Source: a virus
Direction: 5' to 3' (one strand)
IMG/VR virus record: IMGVR_UViG_3300036390_000006
Span: 1 to 28,714 of that record
DNA: 28,714 bases
A model generated the notes under the pieces. It saw nothing but the letters and a program-made list of their open reading frames with translations. It ran no database searches and was not told the DNA's origin. The position numbers were made by a program, and so were the translations under genes. This document shows positions 7,202-15,165 of the stretch, piece by piece; the stretch's first letter is position 1, and each line of letters starts with the position of its first letter.

Positions 7202-8551
7202 TCACACCCCGAACTTCACCAGCTTGATCGCCTCGAAATCCTGAACTCCGCCGCCGACGCGCTTCGTCGTGTAGAACAGCACGTAAGGCTTTGCCGAATA
7301 GGGATCGCGCAACACCCGCACGCCCACCCGGTCAACCACCAGATAACCCGCGCGAAAATCACCATAGGCGATCGCCGTCGCATTGGCGGCGATCTCCGGC
7401 ATGTCCTCGGATTCGGCGACCGCAAATCCCATCAGCGAGGCTGGATCACCGGCGCGCGCCGGCGGCGCCCAGAGATAGTTTCCGTCGGCATCCTTCAGCT
7501 TGCGCACCGCGCCTTGCGTGCGACGGCTCATGACGAACGTGCCGTTCTGCCGGTGTCCGGCCTTCAGCGCGTAGACCACGTTGATCAAAACGTCGGAGGC
7601 GCCGCTTGCCGCGAAAGCCCCCGCCGCGCCGGTCGCAATCGTGCCGATCTTGCCCCATTCCCAGGAACTGTCGGCCACTTGATCGTAGGAGAGAAAGCCC
7701 TTCGGCTTCAGTACGCCGTCACCCGACACGAAGGCCTCGCCCTCCTGTTCGGCAAAGGCGATGTCGACTTCGGCGGCAATCCAGGCCTCGATGTCGACGG
7801 CGGCATCGTCGAGCAGCGCCTGCGTTGCCGCCGGCATGGCATATAGCTCCATGGTCGGGAAGGAGAGTTCGGACAGTTCCGGCGTGCCGGTCTGGGGGCG
7901 TGCCGCCGTCTCCGCCACCCATCCGCTCGCGAAACCCGATGCGGCAAAGGGCTTCTTCAGCACAGCGCCAGAGACCTGCCGCACGGTCGCGAGCGACCGG
8001 ATTGGCGAGATCATGCGGAGCCTTCGGCCGATCTCCTCGTCCACCTGCGGCGGCACGAGATAACCGCCGTCGCCGGAGACGCCGGCCGACAGCGCCTTCT
8101 GGTCGAGATCGCGCAATGCTTGGTCGTCGCCGCGGCGCACATAGGCCTCGAAGGCCGCCTTGTGCTCGGCAAGCCCCACCTCGTCGCGGCCGGGCCGTTC
8201 CAAAGCGGGCCGGCGCTTTTTCAGCACCAGTTCATCGAGCAACCGGCTCTGCTCGTCGATCGCCTTGTTGATCCGCTCGACCTTGTCGCGGGTCACGACA
8301 TCACTCGACAGCTTCTCCTCGATCTCGCCCAGCCGCTCGTCATTGGCCTCCTTGAAGGCCTCGAAGGCAGTCATGAATTCGGCAAAGGCCGCCGTCACCG
8401 TGTCGGGTGCCGCCTTCACCTCGGGTGCTGACTTGGCCGCAGCACCGCCGCCTGCCCTCTTGCCGCTGCGCCCGCCTGCGGCAGACGCCACACGTCCCGC
8501 CTCATTCGTCACGCTCTCACCTGCCGTCACAACCTCTTCCATGTCGCTCAT
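7202..8551 (-). CDS. GTA g5 major capsid protein (HK97 fold)
   Basis: A 449-aa protein. The first roughly 130 residues are a Lys/Ala-rich and then coiled-coil scaffold (delta) domain, with AFAEFMTAFEAFKEANDERL and KVERINKAIDEQ. After that come the mature HK97-fold signatures: GGYLVPPQVDEEI, the RSLATVRQVSG strand, a GWVAETAARPQT loop, LYAMPAATQALLDDA, and the C-terminal MGFAVAESEDMP followed by AIAYGDFRAGYLVVDR. The protease gene precedes it with an ATGA overlap, and the protease presumably removes the scaffold during head maturation. It forms the small GTA head. Confidence 0.93.
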   Translation of the reverse strand: MSDMEEVVTAGESVTNEAGRVASAAGGRSGKRAGGGAAAKSAPEVKAAPDTVTAAFAEFMTAFEAFKEANDERLGEIEEKLSSDVVTRDKVERINKAIDEQSRLLDELVLKKRRPALERPGRDEVGLAEHKAAFEAYVRRGDDQALRDLDQKALSAGVSGDGGYLVPPQVDEEIGRRLRMISPIRSLATVRQVSGAVLKKPFAASGFASGWVAETAARPQTGTPELSELSFPTMELYAMPAATQALLDDAAVDIEAWIAAEVDIAFAEQEGEAFVSGDGVLKPKGFLSYDQVADSSWEWGKIGTIATGAAGAFAASGASDVLINVVYALKAGHRQNGTFVMSRRTQGAVRKLKDADGNYLWAPPARAGDPASLMGFAVAESEDMPEIAANATAIAYGDFRAGYLVVDRVGVRVLRDPYSAKPYVLFYTTKRVGGGVQDFEAIKLVKFGV

Positions 8552-9123
8552 CCTTTCGTGAAGTGATTTGTCGCCATCGACCGGGCCGCCCGGCGCATCA
8601 GCCGGACGAGCTCGGTTTCCCTGTCGCGGTAGAACCGCCTGTGCTTGACATTGGAGACCCTGGCCGTCGGCAGCATGGGAAAGGTCACCACCGAGATCTC
8701 CCAGAGATCGGCCTCCAGGATGCGCCGCACGCCGCTCTTGCGGTCGCTGCGGGATTTCACCGCCCGAAACCCGATCGAGAGGCCATCCAGCGCCCCTGCC
8801 TTCATCAGCGCATGTACCTCGCGGGCGCGGGCCACATCGGTCGCGAGCTTGCCCTCGACATAGAGCCCCCGCTCGTCCTCGCGGATATCAGTCCAACGAC
8901 CGATCACCTCGACCGGATCGTGCTGGTAGAGCATGCGCACGCCGCCGGCTCCCCGCTTCTCCAGTGACGCGGCAAAGGCACCCGGCTCGATCGCATCGCG
9001 CCCGAGATCCACCTCTCCGAACAGGCTGGCATAGCCTGAAAACCGCCCGTCACCGGCCACGCCCTTCAGCGTCAGCCCGGCATAACAAAACCGCGGCGCG
9101 CCGGCCGTTTCCAAAGCCTGCAT
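8548..9123 (-). CDS. GTA g4 prohead maturation protease (HK97 family, U35)
   Basis: A 191-aa protein from ATG 9123 with CGAGGAGACG upstream. The longer open frame runs through repeat R1 and is rejected. Conserved features are FSGYASLFGEVDLGRDAIEPGAF, the catalytic His in MLYQHDP, the Ser in DGLSIGF and the acidic residue in LWEISVVTFP, matching the His-Ser-Glu arrangement of HK97-type proteases. It cleaves the capsid scaffold domain. It overlaps the capsid gene by four bases. Copy b of repeat R1 ends about 40 bp upstream of its start. Confidence 0.92.
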   Translation of the reverse strand: MQALETAGAPRFCYAGLTLKGVAGDGRFSGYASLFGEVDLGRDAIEPGAFAASLEKRGAGGVRMLYQHDPVEVIGRWTDIREDERGLYVEGKLATDVARAREVHALMKAGALDGLSIGFRAVKSRSDRKSGVRRILEADLWEISVVTFPMLPTARVSNVKHRRFYRDRETELVRLMRRAARSMATNHFTKG

Positions 9124-9164
9124 GGCTCGTCTCCTCGTGATATTGATAAAGTCTCGGCAGCCTC

Positions 9165-9317
9165 CCACCTCCCCCTTGAGGGGGGAGGTCGCCGCAAAGC
9201 GGCGGGTGGGGGTGATCCTGGCTGCGAGTGGAATGCTGAACTTAGAGAAAGGCGCCGCACCCATCACCCCCACCCCGGCACTTCGCTCCGACCCTCCCCC
9301 TCAAGGAGAGGGTGGAG
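9165..9317. repeat. Dispersed repeat family R1, copy b
   Basis: It is nearly identical to 3437-3577 over the first 51 bases and ends in CCTCCCCCTCAAGGAGAGGG. It provides the stop and last codons of the small membrane protein gene at 9301-9636 and sits just upstream of the protease start. A copy this close on both sides means insertion happened between two genes that normally touch. Confidence 0.8.
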
Positions 9318-9636
9318 AGCCACCCACCCTGTCGGCCGCACGCCCCGTCAGCCTCACCAGCACGCCCAGGCCCCACCAGGCGGTGAAGGAGGCGAGCGTC
9401 GCCCCCGCCAGCATGATCTCCGCCGGCGACAGGCGCCCCTCCAGGCCCAGCTGTCTGGCACCCCAGACACCCGTCGGCCCGCCAAAGATCAGCCCGCAGG
9501 CGACACCGGTGAGAAAACGCACAGCCGCCTCACGGCGGTGTTTGGGCAGCAGGTAGACCAGCGAGATCGCGGATCCCGCGACAGCGCCGATCAGACGCGC
9601 AGAGGTCACTCCGCCGTCATGGCCGAGATCAGTCAT
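9301..9636 (-). CDS. Small membrane protein between GTA g3 and g4 (DUF6107-like)
   Basis: A 111-aa protein from ATG 9636. Hydrophobic segments around residues 12-30, 42-60 and 78-98 suggest three membrane spans. The text (SARLIGAVAGSAISLVYLLP, KHRREAAVRFLTGV, FGGPTGVWGARQLGL) fits the DUF6107 family often found beside the portal gene in rhizobial GTA clusters, and the place matches the small gene between g3 and g4 in RcGTA. The family assignment is from memory. Its role may be linked to release or assembly at the membrane. Its final residues come from repeat R1. Confidence 0.75.
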   Translation of the reverse strand: MTDLGHDGGVTSARLIGAVAGSAISLVYLLPKHRREAAVRFLTGVACGLIFGGPTGVWGARQLGLEGRLSPAEIMLAGATLASFTAWWGLGVLVRLTGRAADRVGGSPPSP

Positions 9637-9665
9637 TTGTTCATCTTTCGCGGTTAGCGTTTCAT

Positions 9666-9719
9666 CAGCGCCGGCCGGAACGATCCCGCCCTCAAGGCTG
9701 CGGCCGGCGCTGCTTTTTT
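9666..9719 (+). terminator. Plus-strand hairpin with T-run upstream of the small membrane gene
   Basis: CAGCGCCGGCCG (9666-9677) and CGGCCGGCGCTG (9701-9712) form a perfect 12-bp stem with a 23-base loop, followed by CTTTTTT. It has the shape of an intrinsic terminator for plus-strand transcription, but no plus-strand gene lies upstream. It may stop antisense transcription into the region or end a small RNA. Otherwise the 290-bp gap 9637-9926 shows nothing recognisable. Confidence 0.5.
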
Positions 9720-9926
9720 CGATCAGCCACCGTCCATCGATCCGTGGGCCCATGCCGGATTGTCGAGTCAGCTGAATCCCTTGGCGGCGAAACTTCAGAC
9801 AGTGATTCCGGCACTTCAAGGAAAGCTTGAAGCGCGGAGAAAGCCCCTTATCGCAGCAAGCTTCCGCGAGCCTGCGCGGCGGTGCTAAGATTCCATGCAC
9901 TCCCGCCCCGCCCCCGGAACGCTTGC

Positions 9927-10394
9927 ATGGACATCTTCTGGTTCTGGCTATTTGTCGTCCTGCTCGCCCTCCACAATGGCGAGGAATATGCGTTCATCGA
10001 CCGCTTGGCATCCCTGCCGACCCGGCGTCCGGTCCGCATTCCCGTCAGGCGTTTCCGCATCGCGCTTGCCGCCGTCACGCTTGCCGGCGCCGTCCTCCCC
10101 GCCCTCAAGATTGCGGGCGTGTTCCTGGCCGATCGGCTGCTTGCCGGTTCTGCCGCGGTGATGCTGGCCAATGCCGTCTTCCCGCATCTCGTCGCGACCA
10201 TCGCGCTGCGGCGCTACACCGCCGGTGTGGTGACCGCCGTCGTCATGATCACGCCGGGCTCGATCCTCATCCTGCAGGCGGCATTGCGGGCCGGACTTGC
10301 CCCATCCGAGATCGCGCTTGCCGCACTCTGGGTCGCGGTGCCGCTGGTTGCCTTCCTCTGGCTGTTCATCGGGACAGCGCTTCGGCAGGACTGA
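9927..10394 (+). CDS. HXXEE-domain membrane protein
   Basis: A 155-aa protein from ATG 9927, chosen because the membrane segment DIFWFWLFVVLLALHN begins there; the frame is open further upstream. The family-defining HxxEE motif is LHNGEEYAF at about residues 15-23, followed by four or five hydrophobic segments with few charges. HXXEE proteins are predicted integral membrane enzymes of unknown substrate, with His and Glu as probable catalytic or metal-binding residues. It lies next to a PAP2 phosphatase on the same strand, so both may act on membrane lipids, but that is inference. Confidence 0.8.
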   Translation: MDIFWFWLFVVLLALHNGEEYAFIDRLASLPTRRPVRIPVRRFRIALAAVTLAGAVLPALKIAGVFLADRLLAGSAAVMLANAVFPHLVATIALRRYTAGVVTAVVMITPGSILILQAALRAGLAPSEIALAALWVAVPLVAFLWLFIGTALRQD

Positions 10395-10524
10395 AGTCGT
10401 CAGTCCGCAAGCCAATCCACCATTCCCTTCGGCCACGCGCCCACTGCCATAAAACTACAATCGATCCGTCACACGGCTTTCATCGAGCCGAGCCATCTAT
10501 CGCGTGGGTAAAAGACATCGGGGG

Positions 10525-11394
10525 ATGGTCATGGTCTACGTCACACAGGACGTGCGCGCACCGCGCGGCACGGCCCAGGAAAAGCCGCTTCTTCTCGCCC
10601 TGCTCGTCACGCTCACGTTATCCGCGATCTTCGTCACCTTTCCGCAGATCGACATCGCGATCAGCCGGGCCTTCTATGTCGAGGGCCAGGGCTTTCCCGC
10701 CAATCAGGTGACCGCGCTCAACACCTTCCGCGCCTTCGGCCAGTATTTCCCGCTGACGCTTACCATCGTGCTGGTTTTCGGGCTGGTGCTGAAGCTCATC
10801 TATCCTTCGCGCCCGTCGCTCTTTCCGCCGCGCTTCACGCTGTATTTCGCCAGCCTCTTCCTTCTGGGTCCGGCTTTGCTGGTCAACGGCATCTTCAAAC
10901 CCTTCTTCGATCGCCCGCGCCCGCGCAGCACCATCGAATTCGGCGGGCAGGATGTCTTCGTGCATGCCTGGGCTTTCGGCGGCGACTTCTTCGACGACCG
11001 TTCTTTCGTATCCGGAGAGGCGGCCGTCGTCGTCTGCCTGATCCCGCTTGCCTTCTTCGTGCCGATCGTCTGGCGCCGTTGCGTCTTTGTGCTGCTCAGC
11101 CTGTTTGCCGCCTTGACCGCGCTCAACCGCATCGCCTTTGGCGCGCACTTTCTCTCCGACGTGCTGATTGCCGCCGGCCTGATGGCCATGCTGTCGATCG
11201 GTCTGGCCTATGTCTTCTACGGCCGCTCCGGCGCAAAAGCCTGCGACATCAAACTCGAAGCCGCCATGACCGAACTCGGCCACCGCCTGCATGCCCGGCG
11301 CCGCGGCGTGATCGCCTCGATCAGCCGCCGGCTGGCTGTCGCGCCAATGTTACTCGCGCCAGCGCCGTCAACGGGTGAAAACGACAAGGGCTGA
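10525..11394 (+). CDS. PAP2-family membrane phosphatase
   Basis: About 289 aa. ATG 10525 and ATG 10531 are both possible after the GGGGG stretch. Six hydrophobic segments surround the PAP2 signature: KPFFDRPRPR (motif 1), SFVSGEA (motif 2) and NRIAFGAHFLSDVL (motif 3). In motif 2 the usual His of SGH is replaced by Glu. Motif 3, with its His and Asp, is intact. Family members remove phosphate from lipids such as lipid A, phosphatidylglycerol phosphate or undecaprenyl pyrophosphate, with the active site facing the periplasm. The exact substrate is unknown. It sits opposite the GTA genes between g3 and g4. Confidence 0.85.
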   Translation: MVMVYVTQDVRAPRGTAQEKPLLLALLVTLTLSAIFVTFPQIDIAISRAFYVEGQGFPANQVTALNTFRAFGQYFPLTLTIVLVFGLVLKLIYPSRPSLFPPRFTLYFASLFLLGPALLVNGIFKPFFDRPRPRSTIEFGGQDVFVHAWAFGGDFFDDRSFVSGEAAVVVCLIPLAFFVPIVWRRCVFVLLSLFAALTALNRIAFGAHFLSDVLIAAGLMAMLSIGLAYVFYGRSGAKACDIKLEAAMTELGHRLHARRRGVIASISRRLAVAPMLLAPAPSTGENDKG

Positions 11395-11440
11395 AGGATC
11401 TAAACTCGTTAGGCAGCAGTAGGCGCAGTGCCGTGCAGCA

Positions 11441-11707
11441 CGCTCCCTCTCCCCCCACTGTGGGGGAGAAAGCGAAATCGAAGGCTTAGGCGAGCGCAAG
11501 CCGCCTAAACTTCAGATTTCGCAAGTGAGGGGATCCGTTCAGTTGCCACTGCGCCCGCGACACCCCACGCTTCCGTCCAGCAGAGCGGCGCCCCCCCGGG
11601 AACCCAGGTGCCATCTTCACCGGTCCCCTCACCAACAAAATCTGAGGTTTAGCCCTGATCGCTCTCAAGCCCTCGATTTTGTAACCTCTCCCACAAGGGG
11701 GAGAGGG
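11441..11707. repeat. Dispersed repeat family R3, facing pair of copies (left)
   Basis: The gap between the PAP2 gene and the portal gene holds two copies of an about 85-100-bp repeat pointing towards each other: 11441-11540 (ending GCAAGTGAGGGGATCCGTTC) and 11623-11707 (starting GTCCCCTCACCAAC). The copies share a GGGAGA ... AAATCGA ... GCTTAG ... CCTCAGATTTTG-like ... GTGAGGGGATC layout. The same pair occurs at 27982-28185 in reversed orientation. No gene is visible in this stretch. Confidence 0.8.
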
Positions 11708-11716
11708 AAAGAGCCC

Positions 11717-12889
11717 TCAATACCCCACCGCCTCACGCTTCTCCTCATCCGTCAAAAAACCCGCCGCCCCCACCCGCGTCCAGAGCGCATCTCGTTCCGC
11801 CGAAAGCCCCGCCACCGTATCGAGATCCGGCACCAGCCTCAGCCCCTCGCCCGTCAGCTCGCCGAGAAACACCGAGAGCGAAGCTCCCGTCCGGGTCACC
11901 AGCGGCAGCACGGTCAGGCGATAGAAGGCGCGATTGGCCTCCTGGTAATTGGCATAGGTGTTGTCGCCGGGAATGCCGAGCAACATGGGCGGCACGCCGA
12001 AGGCAAGGGCTATGTCGCGCGCCGCGCCGTTCTTCGCCTCGACGAAATCCATGTCCTTGGGCGAAAGCCCCATCGACTTCCAGTCGAGCCCGCCCTCGAG
12101 CAGCAGCGGTCGCCCCGCCCGCATCGGGCCGGAATAACCTTCGTCGAGCTCGACCTTCAGCCGCTGATACTGGTCGGCGGAGAGATTGCCGCCCTCCTTC
12201 GGCTGGTAGACCAGCGCGCCCGACGGCCTTGCCGAATTGTCGAGCAGCGCCTTGTTCCAGCGCCCCGCCGCATTGTGCAGGTCGAGCGCCACTTGCGCTG
12301 CCGCCAGCGGCGCAAACCCCTCGTGATCGTCGAGCGGATGAAACAGCTTCAGATGCAGCAACCCATCGAGCGTGATCCGCCTTGCACGGGTGCCGGCGCG
12401 ATAGTCATAGGCAGACGGCCAGCCATCGGCTCCCGTCACCACGCTGACCCGATCCGGCCTTAAGAGATGCAACTCCGCCGCCCGTTCCGAACTGCGCCCG
12501 CCGGCCGCCACCGCCTCGACATAGGCATTGCCCGAGAGCAGCAGCTGGCCATAGAGCGTTTCGAGAAAATCCGCCCCGGTCATCGCCCCGTTCGGCCGAG
12601 ACAGCAGCGTCAGCGCCGGATGCTCCGGCCGCTCGGTCTTGCTGTTATAGGCGAGGAAGGCGATGCTGGCGGCGGCCTCTGAGACCAGCCGCACGCAGCG
12701 ATGCGCCACCGGGTTCTTCATGAAGCCTTCCCGCGAAAGCGCCTGATAATTCCGCCCCGTCCAGCGCGCCTCGCCCTCGCCCGCAATCAGCGCCAAAGCC
12801 GTTCCGGGTCGGGTATGAAGCGCCTTTGCGTCGGACACAGGGGATCGATCCGGGGCTTCAACCCAGGGCAGACGAAAGGGAAATTTCAT
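11717..12889 (-). CDS. GTA g3 portal protein (HK97 family)
   Basis: A 390-aa protein from ATG 12889 with GAGGAAC upstream. Portal signatures are NPVAHRCVRLVSEAAASI, ALTLLSRPN near residue 100, GNAYVEAV, LHLLRPDRVSVV, LHLKLFHPLDD-type text, and AFGVPPMLLGIPGDNTYANYQEANRAFY, the wing/clip region conserved in HK97-type portals. It forms the ring through which DNA enters the head and docks the terminase. It should follow g2 directly. Here the TetR-to-41-aa passenger block and repeat R3 separate it from the terminase 3' end by about 3.4 kb. Confidence 0.93.
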   Translation of the reverse strand: MKFPFRLPWVEAPDRSPVSDAKALHTRPGTALALIAGEGEARWTGRNYQALSREGFMKNPVAHRCVRLVSEAAASIAFLAYNSKTERPEHPALTLLSRPNGAMTGADFLETLYGQLLLSGNAYVEAVAAGGRSSERAAELHLLRPDRVSVVTGADGWPSAYDYRAGTRARRITLDGLLHLKLFHPLDDHEGFAPLAAAQVALDLHNAAGRWNKALLDNSARPSGALVYQPKEGGNLSADQYQRLKVELDEGYSGPMRAGRPLLLEGGLDWKSMGLSPKDMDFVEAKNGAARDIALAFGVPPMLLGIPGDNTYANYQEANRAFYRLTVLPLVTRTGASLSVFLGELTGEGLRLVPDLDTVAGLSAERDALWTRVGAAGFLTDEEKREAVGY

Positions 12890-12987
12890 GGGATCTGTTC
12901 CTCGACAGGAATGAAAAACGGATCGGGCCGCCTTCAAAGGTCCGCCCGGGTCTCCTCTGCGCACACTCTCAGATTCCTCTGGCCGCT

Positions 12988-13608
12988 TCAGCCAGGTGCG
13001 GCCTTGCCCGCCGCGAAGCGCAAACCATCGATCAGCAGCTCGACCATCACGGGCGTCTCGCCCTCCGGCTCCGCACCCTTGATCGCCGAGAGATTGCCGA
13101 TGGCGCGCAGCAATTCGTAGGGCTCGATGCCGGCACGAACGGCGCCGACCTCGACAGCAGCGTCGAGCAGCCGTGTCAGCGCCGGCTCGAAATTCTGGCG
13201 GAAATAGTCCGGCAGCGCCTGGAAGGCCGGATCGCCAGAATGCAGCGCCTGGGCCAGCCCGCGCTTGGCGGCAATGAACCTCGTGAACCGGCGCAGCCAG
13301 AGCGCCAGCGCCTCGCCTGGCGGGTGGGTTGCCGCAAGCGTCGAGGCCTCCGCCGTGCAGGCATCCACCTCGCGCTTGAAGACCGCGATCACCAGATCCG
13401 CACGGCTCGGAAAGCGACGATAGAGCGTGCCCACACCGACGCCGGCGCGGCTTGCTATCTCGCGCGCTGGCGCATCGACGCCGCTTTCCGCAAAGATCGC
13501 CTTGGCCGCCTCCAGCAACGCATCTTCGTTGCGCCGCGCATCGGCGCGCACCCGCGGAATGTCCGCCTGCTGCCCGTGATTCTCGTGATTTCCCGCCTCA
13601 TCGCCCAT
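12988..13608 (-). CDS. TetR-family transcriptional repressor
   Basis: A 206-aa protein from ATG 13608, selected because AGGAG lies 7 bases upstream. The TetR N-terminal domain is clear: RNEDALLEAAKAIFAESGVDAPAREIASRAGVG with recognition helix VGTLYRRFPSRADLV. The C-terminal part (ALALWLRRFTRFIAAKRGLAQAL) fits the SbtR-like TetR C-terminal type. It is divergent from the alpha/beta hydrolase gene. Two near-identical palindromes in the shared spacer are its likely operators, so it should repress both itself and the hydrolase until an inducer binds. Confidence 0.92.
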   Translation of the reverse strand: MGDEAGNHENHGQQADIPRVRADARRNEDALLEAAKAIFAESGVDAPAREIASRAGVGVGTLYRRFPSRADLVIAVFKREVDACTAEASTLAATHPPGEALALWLRRFTRFIAAKRGLAQALHSGDPAFQALPDYFRQNFEPALTRLLDAAVEVGAVRAGIEPYELLRAIGNLSAIKGAEPEGETPVMVELLIDGLRFAAGKAAPG

Positions 13609-13647
13609 GTGCATTCTCCTGCCGTACGCCAAAAATCCGCGCAGCCC

Positions 13648-13676
13648 TTGCTAAACGGAACATTGTTCCGTATATC
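13648..13676 (+). promoter_or_regulatory. Probable hydrolase promoter with operator O1 in its spacer
   Basis: TTGCTA (13648-13653) and TATATC (13671-13676) are separated by 17 bases, a fair sigma-70-type promoter reading towards the hydrolase. The palindrome ACGGAACA-T-TGTTCCGT (13655-13671) fills the spacer exactly, so a bound repressor would block RNA polymerase. Confidence 0.65.
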
Positions 13677-13703
13677 CACCCAGCATTCGGAACATCGTTC
13701 CGA
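13655..13703. promoter_or_regulatory. Twin TetR operators
   Basis: O1 is ACGGAACATTGTTCCGT (13655-13671) and O2 is TCGGAACATCGTTCCGA (13687-13703). Both are perfect dyads around a shared core CGGAACAnnGTTCCG. Their centres are 32 bp apart, close to three helical turns, so two dimers would sit on the same DNA face. The position between divergent tetR and hydrolase genes is typical of TetR autoregulation. Confidence 0.85.
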
Positions 13704-13755
13704 TTAATCCCTAGCCCAATCGCCCGTTTAAATCCAGAGCCCGGAGGCTCCTTCC

Positions 13756-14730
13756 ATGAACGATCTCATCACCAAAGCCCGCGCCATCCCGACGCCCCAG
13801 CCGCAACCGACGCTCACCGTCAATCCCGTTACCCTGCCGGCGCCTGCTCGCGGCCGTCCGCTTGAGCTGCGCATCACCGCGCCGATCTCCGGCGACAAAC
13901 TGCCGATCATCCTGCTCTCGCACGGCCACGGCCCCTCGCTCTATATTCCCTCCAAGGATGGTTACGGCCCGCTCGTCGATTTCTACGCCGCCCATGGTTT
14001 CGTCGTCATCCAGCCGACCCATGCCAATTCCAAGGTCGCAGGCCTCGGCCACGATGCGCCCGGCTATCCCTTCTTCTGGCAATCGCGCCTCGATGACATG
14101 ACCCTGATCCTCGACAACCTCGCCGCCATCGAACAGGCCGTGCCAGTGCTCGCCGGCCGGCTCGACCATAGCCTCGTTGCGGCCGTCGGCCATTCGCTCG
14201 GCGGACAGACCGTCGGCATGCTGCTCGGCGCCGGCCTTACCGACACCGCCGACCCAGCCGTCACCCGCGTCCGCCGTCCGGAACCGCGCCTCAAGGCCGG
14301 CGTGCTTCTCGCCGCCCCCGGCCTCGGCGGCGACAGCCTCAGCGATCACGCCCGTCAGAACTACACCACGCTCAACCCGGATTTCTCGACGCTTGCCACC
14401 CGCACCCTGGTCGTCGCCGGCGATGCCGACGACAACCCGCATCTGACGCCCCGCGGCGCCGACTGGCATGTCGATCCCTATCGCCACGCCCCAGGCGCGA
14501 GAGCCTTGCTCACCCTCTTCGGCGGCAAACATGGCCTCGGCGGCATTGCCGGCTACGACGCCAAGGAAACCGATGACGAGGATCCCGAGCGCCTTGGCGT
14601 CACCCAGCGCCTGACGCTCGCCTGGCTGAGAACAGCGCTAGACATCGATGAAAACAGCTGGCCGATCGCAGTGGAGGCGCTCGAAGCAGGGGCTAAAGAC
14701 ATCGGCCGTGTGGACATCAAGGCGAACTGA
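13756..14730 (+). CDS. Alpha/beta hydrolase (lipase/esterase-type)
   Basis: A 324-aa cytoplasmic protein (no signal peptide seen) with GGAGG 8 bases before ATG 13756. The nucleophile elbow is GHSLGGQ in VAAVGHSLGGQTVGM, an oxyanion-type HGHGPS follows strand 3, and LVVAGDADDNPHLTP with GGKHGLGG gives the likely acid and His. The layout resembles dienelactone-hydrolase, PAF-acetylhydrolase or chlorophyllase-like esterases. The real substrate is unknown. The neighbouring TetR suggests induction by a small molecule related to the substrate. A weak hairpin follows at 14741-14771. Confidence 0.88.
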   Translation: MNDLITKARAIPTPQPQPTLTVNPVTLPAPARGRPLELRITAPISGDKLPIILLSHGHGPSLYIPSKDGYGPLVDFYAAHGFVVIQPTHANSKVAGLGHDAPGYPFFWQSRLDDMTLILDNLAAIEQAVPVLAGRLDHSLVAAVGHSLGGQTVGMLLGAGLTDTADPAVTRVRRPEPRLKAGVLLAAPGLGGDSLSDHARQNYTTLNPDFSTLATRTLVVAGDADDNPHLTPRGADWHVDPYRHAPGARALLTLFGGKHGLGGIAGYDAKETDDEDPERLGVTQRLTLAWLRTALDIDENSWPIAVEALEAGAKDIGRVDIKAN

Positions 14731-14740
14731 GACAGGTCAA

Positions 14741-14771
14741 CGGCTGCGGTGTCTTCGCGATGCCGCAGCCG
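14741..14771 (+). terminator. Weak hairpin after the hydrolase gene
   Basis: CGGCTGCGG (14741-14749) pairs with CCGCAGCCG (14763-14771), 11 bases after the hydrolase stop and followed only by GGTTTCGG. It lies between convergent genes and could end transcription on either side, though the T-run is poor. Confidence 0.45.
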
Positions 14772-14789
14772 GGTTTCGGCTCACCTCGC

Positions 14790-15095
14790 TCACAGCCTCT
14801 CCCGCACCGCCTGTTCCACCACATAATCGGCTGCAAACCGCTCCTCGCGCAGCGGCTTCACGCGCCGGATGCTTTCCTCATAATTCGGATGCGCCTTGTA
14901 GGCGGCGAGCGCCTCTTCATCGGCGAACTCGCCGTAGACGACGAGGTCGATGCTGCGGTGAAAGCCGTCGGTCTTCACATTCGTGCCGATCTCCAGCCGC
15001 GTCGCAGACGGGATCTCCGTCAAAATCGAAAGCCCTGCCCGGACCGCCTCCAGGTTCTCGGGGCTCACGGTGAAAAAGACGATGTGGCGGATCAT
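14790..15095 (-). CDS. Dabb (stress-responsive A/B barrel) domain protein
   Basis: A 101-aa protein from ATG 15095 (MIRHIVFFTV). Upstream in-frame ATGs give an unlikely leader. The Dabb pattern is clear: an N-terminal IRHIVFFTV strand, SATRLEIGTNVKT, RSIDLVVYGEFADEEALAAY and KAHPNYEESIRRVKPL. Such ferredoxin-like dimers are widespread and mostly uncharacterised; some bind or cyclise small molecules. It is convergent with the hydrolase and adjacent to the endolysin gene, with no clear link to GTA function. Confidence 0.85.
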   Translation of the reverse strand: MIRHIVFFTVSPENLEAVRAGLSILTEIPSATRLEIGTNVKTDGFHRSIDLVVYGEFADEEALAAYKAHPNYEESIRRVKPLREERFAADYVVEQAVRERL

Positions 15096-15165
15096 GGGCA
15101 GCCTCGCAGTCTGTTGCAGCGCAGCAGCCGATAGCATCGCCCGGCCCAGCACTCAATGCACCCCA

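Noticed and set aside
13711-14532. Minus-strand frame of 273 codons opposite the hydrolase
   Set aside because: Its product is a Gly/Arg/Glu-rich shadow. The hydrolase has a clear ribosome site, nucleophile elbow and operator-controlled promoter.
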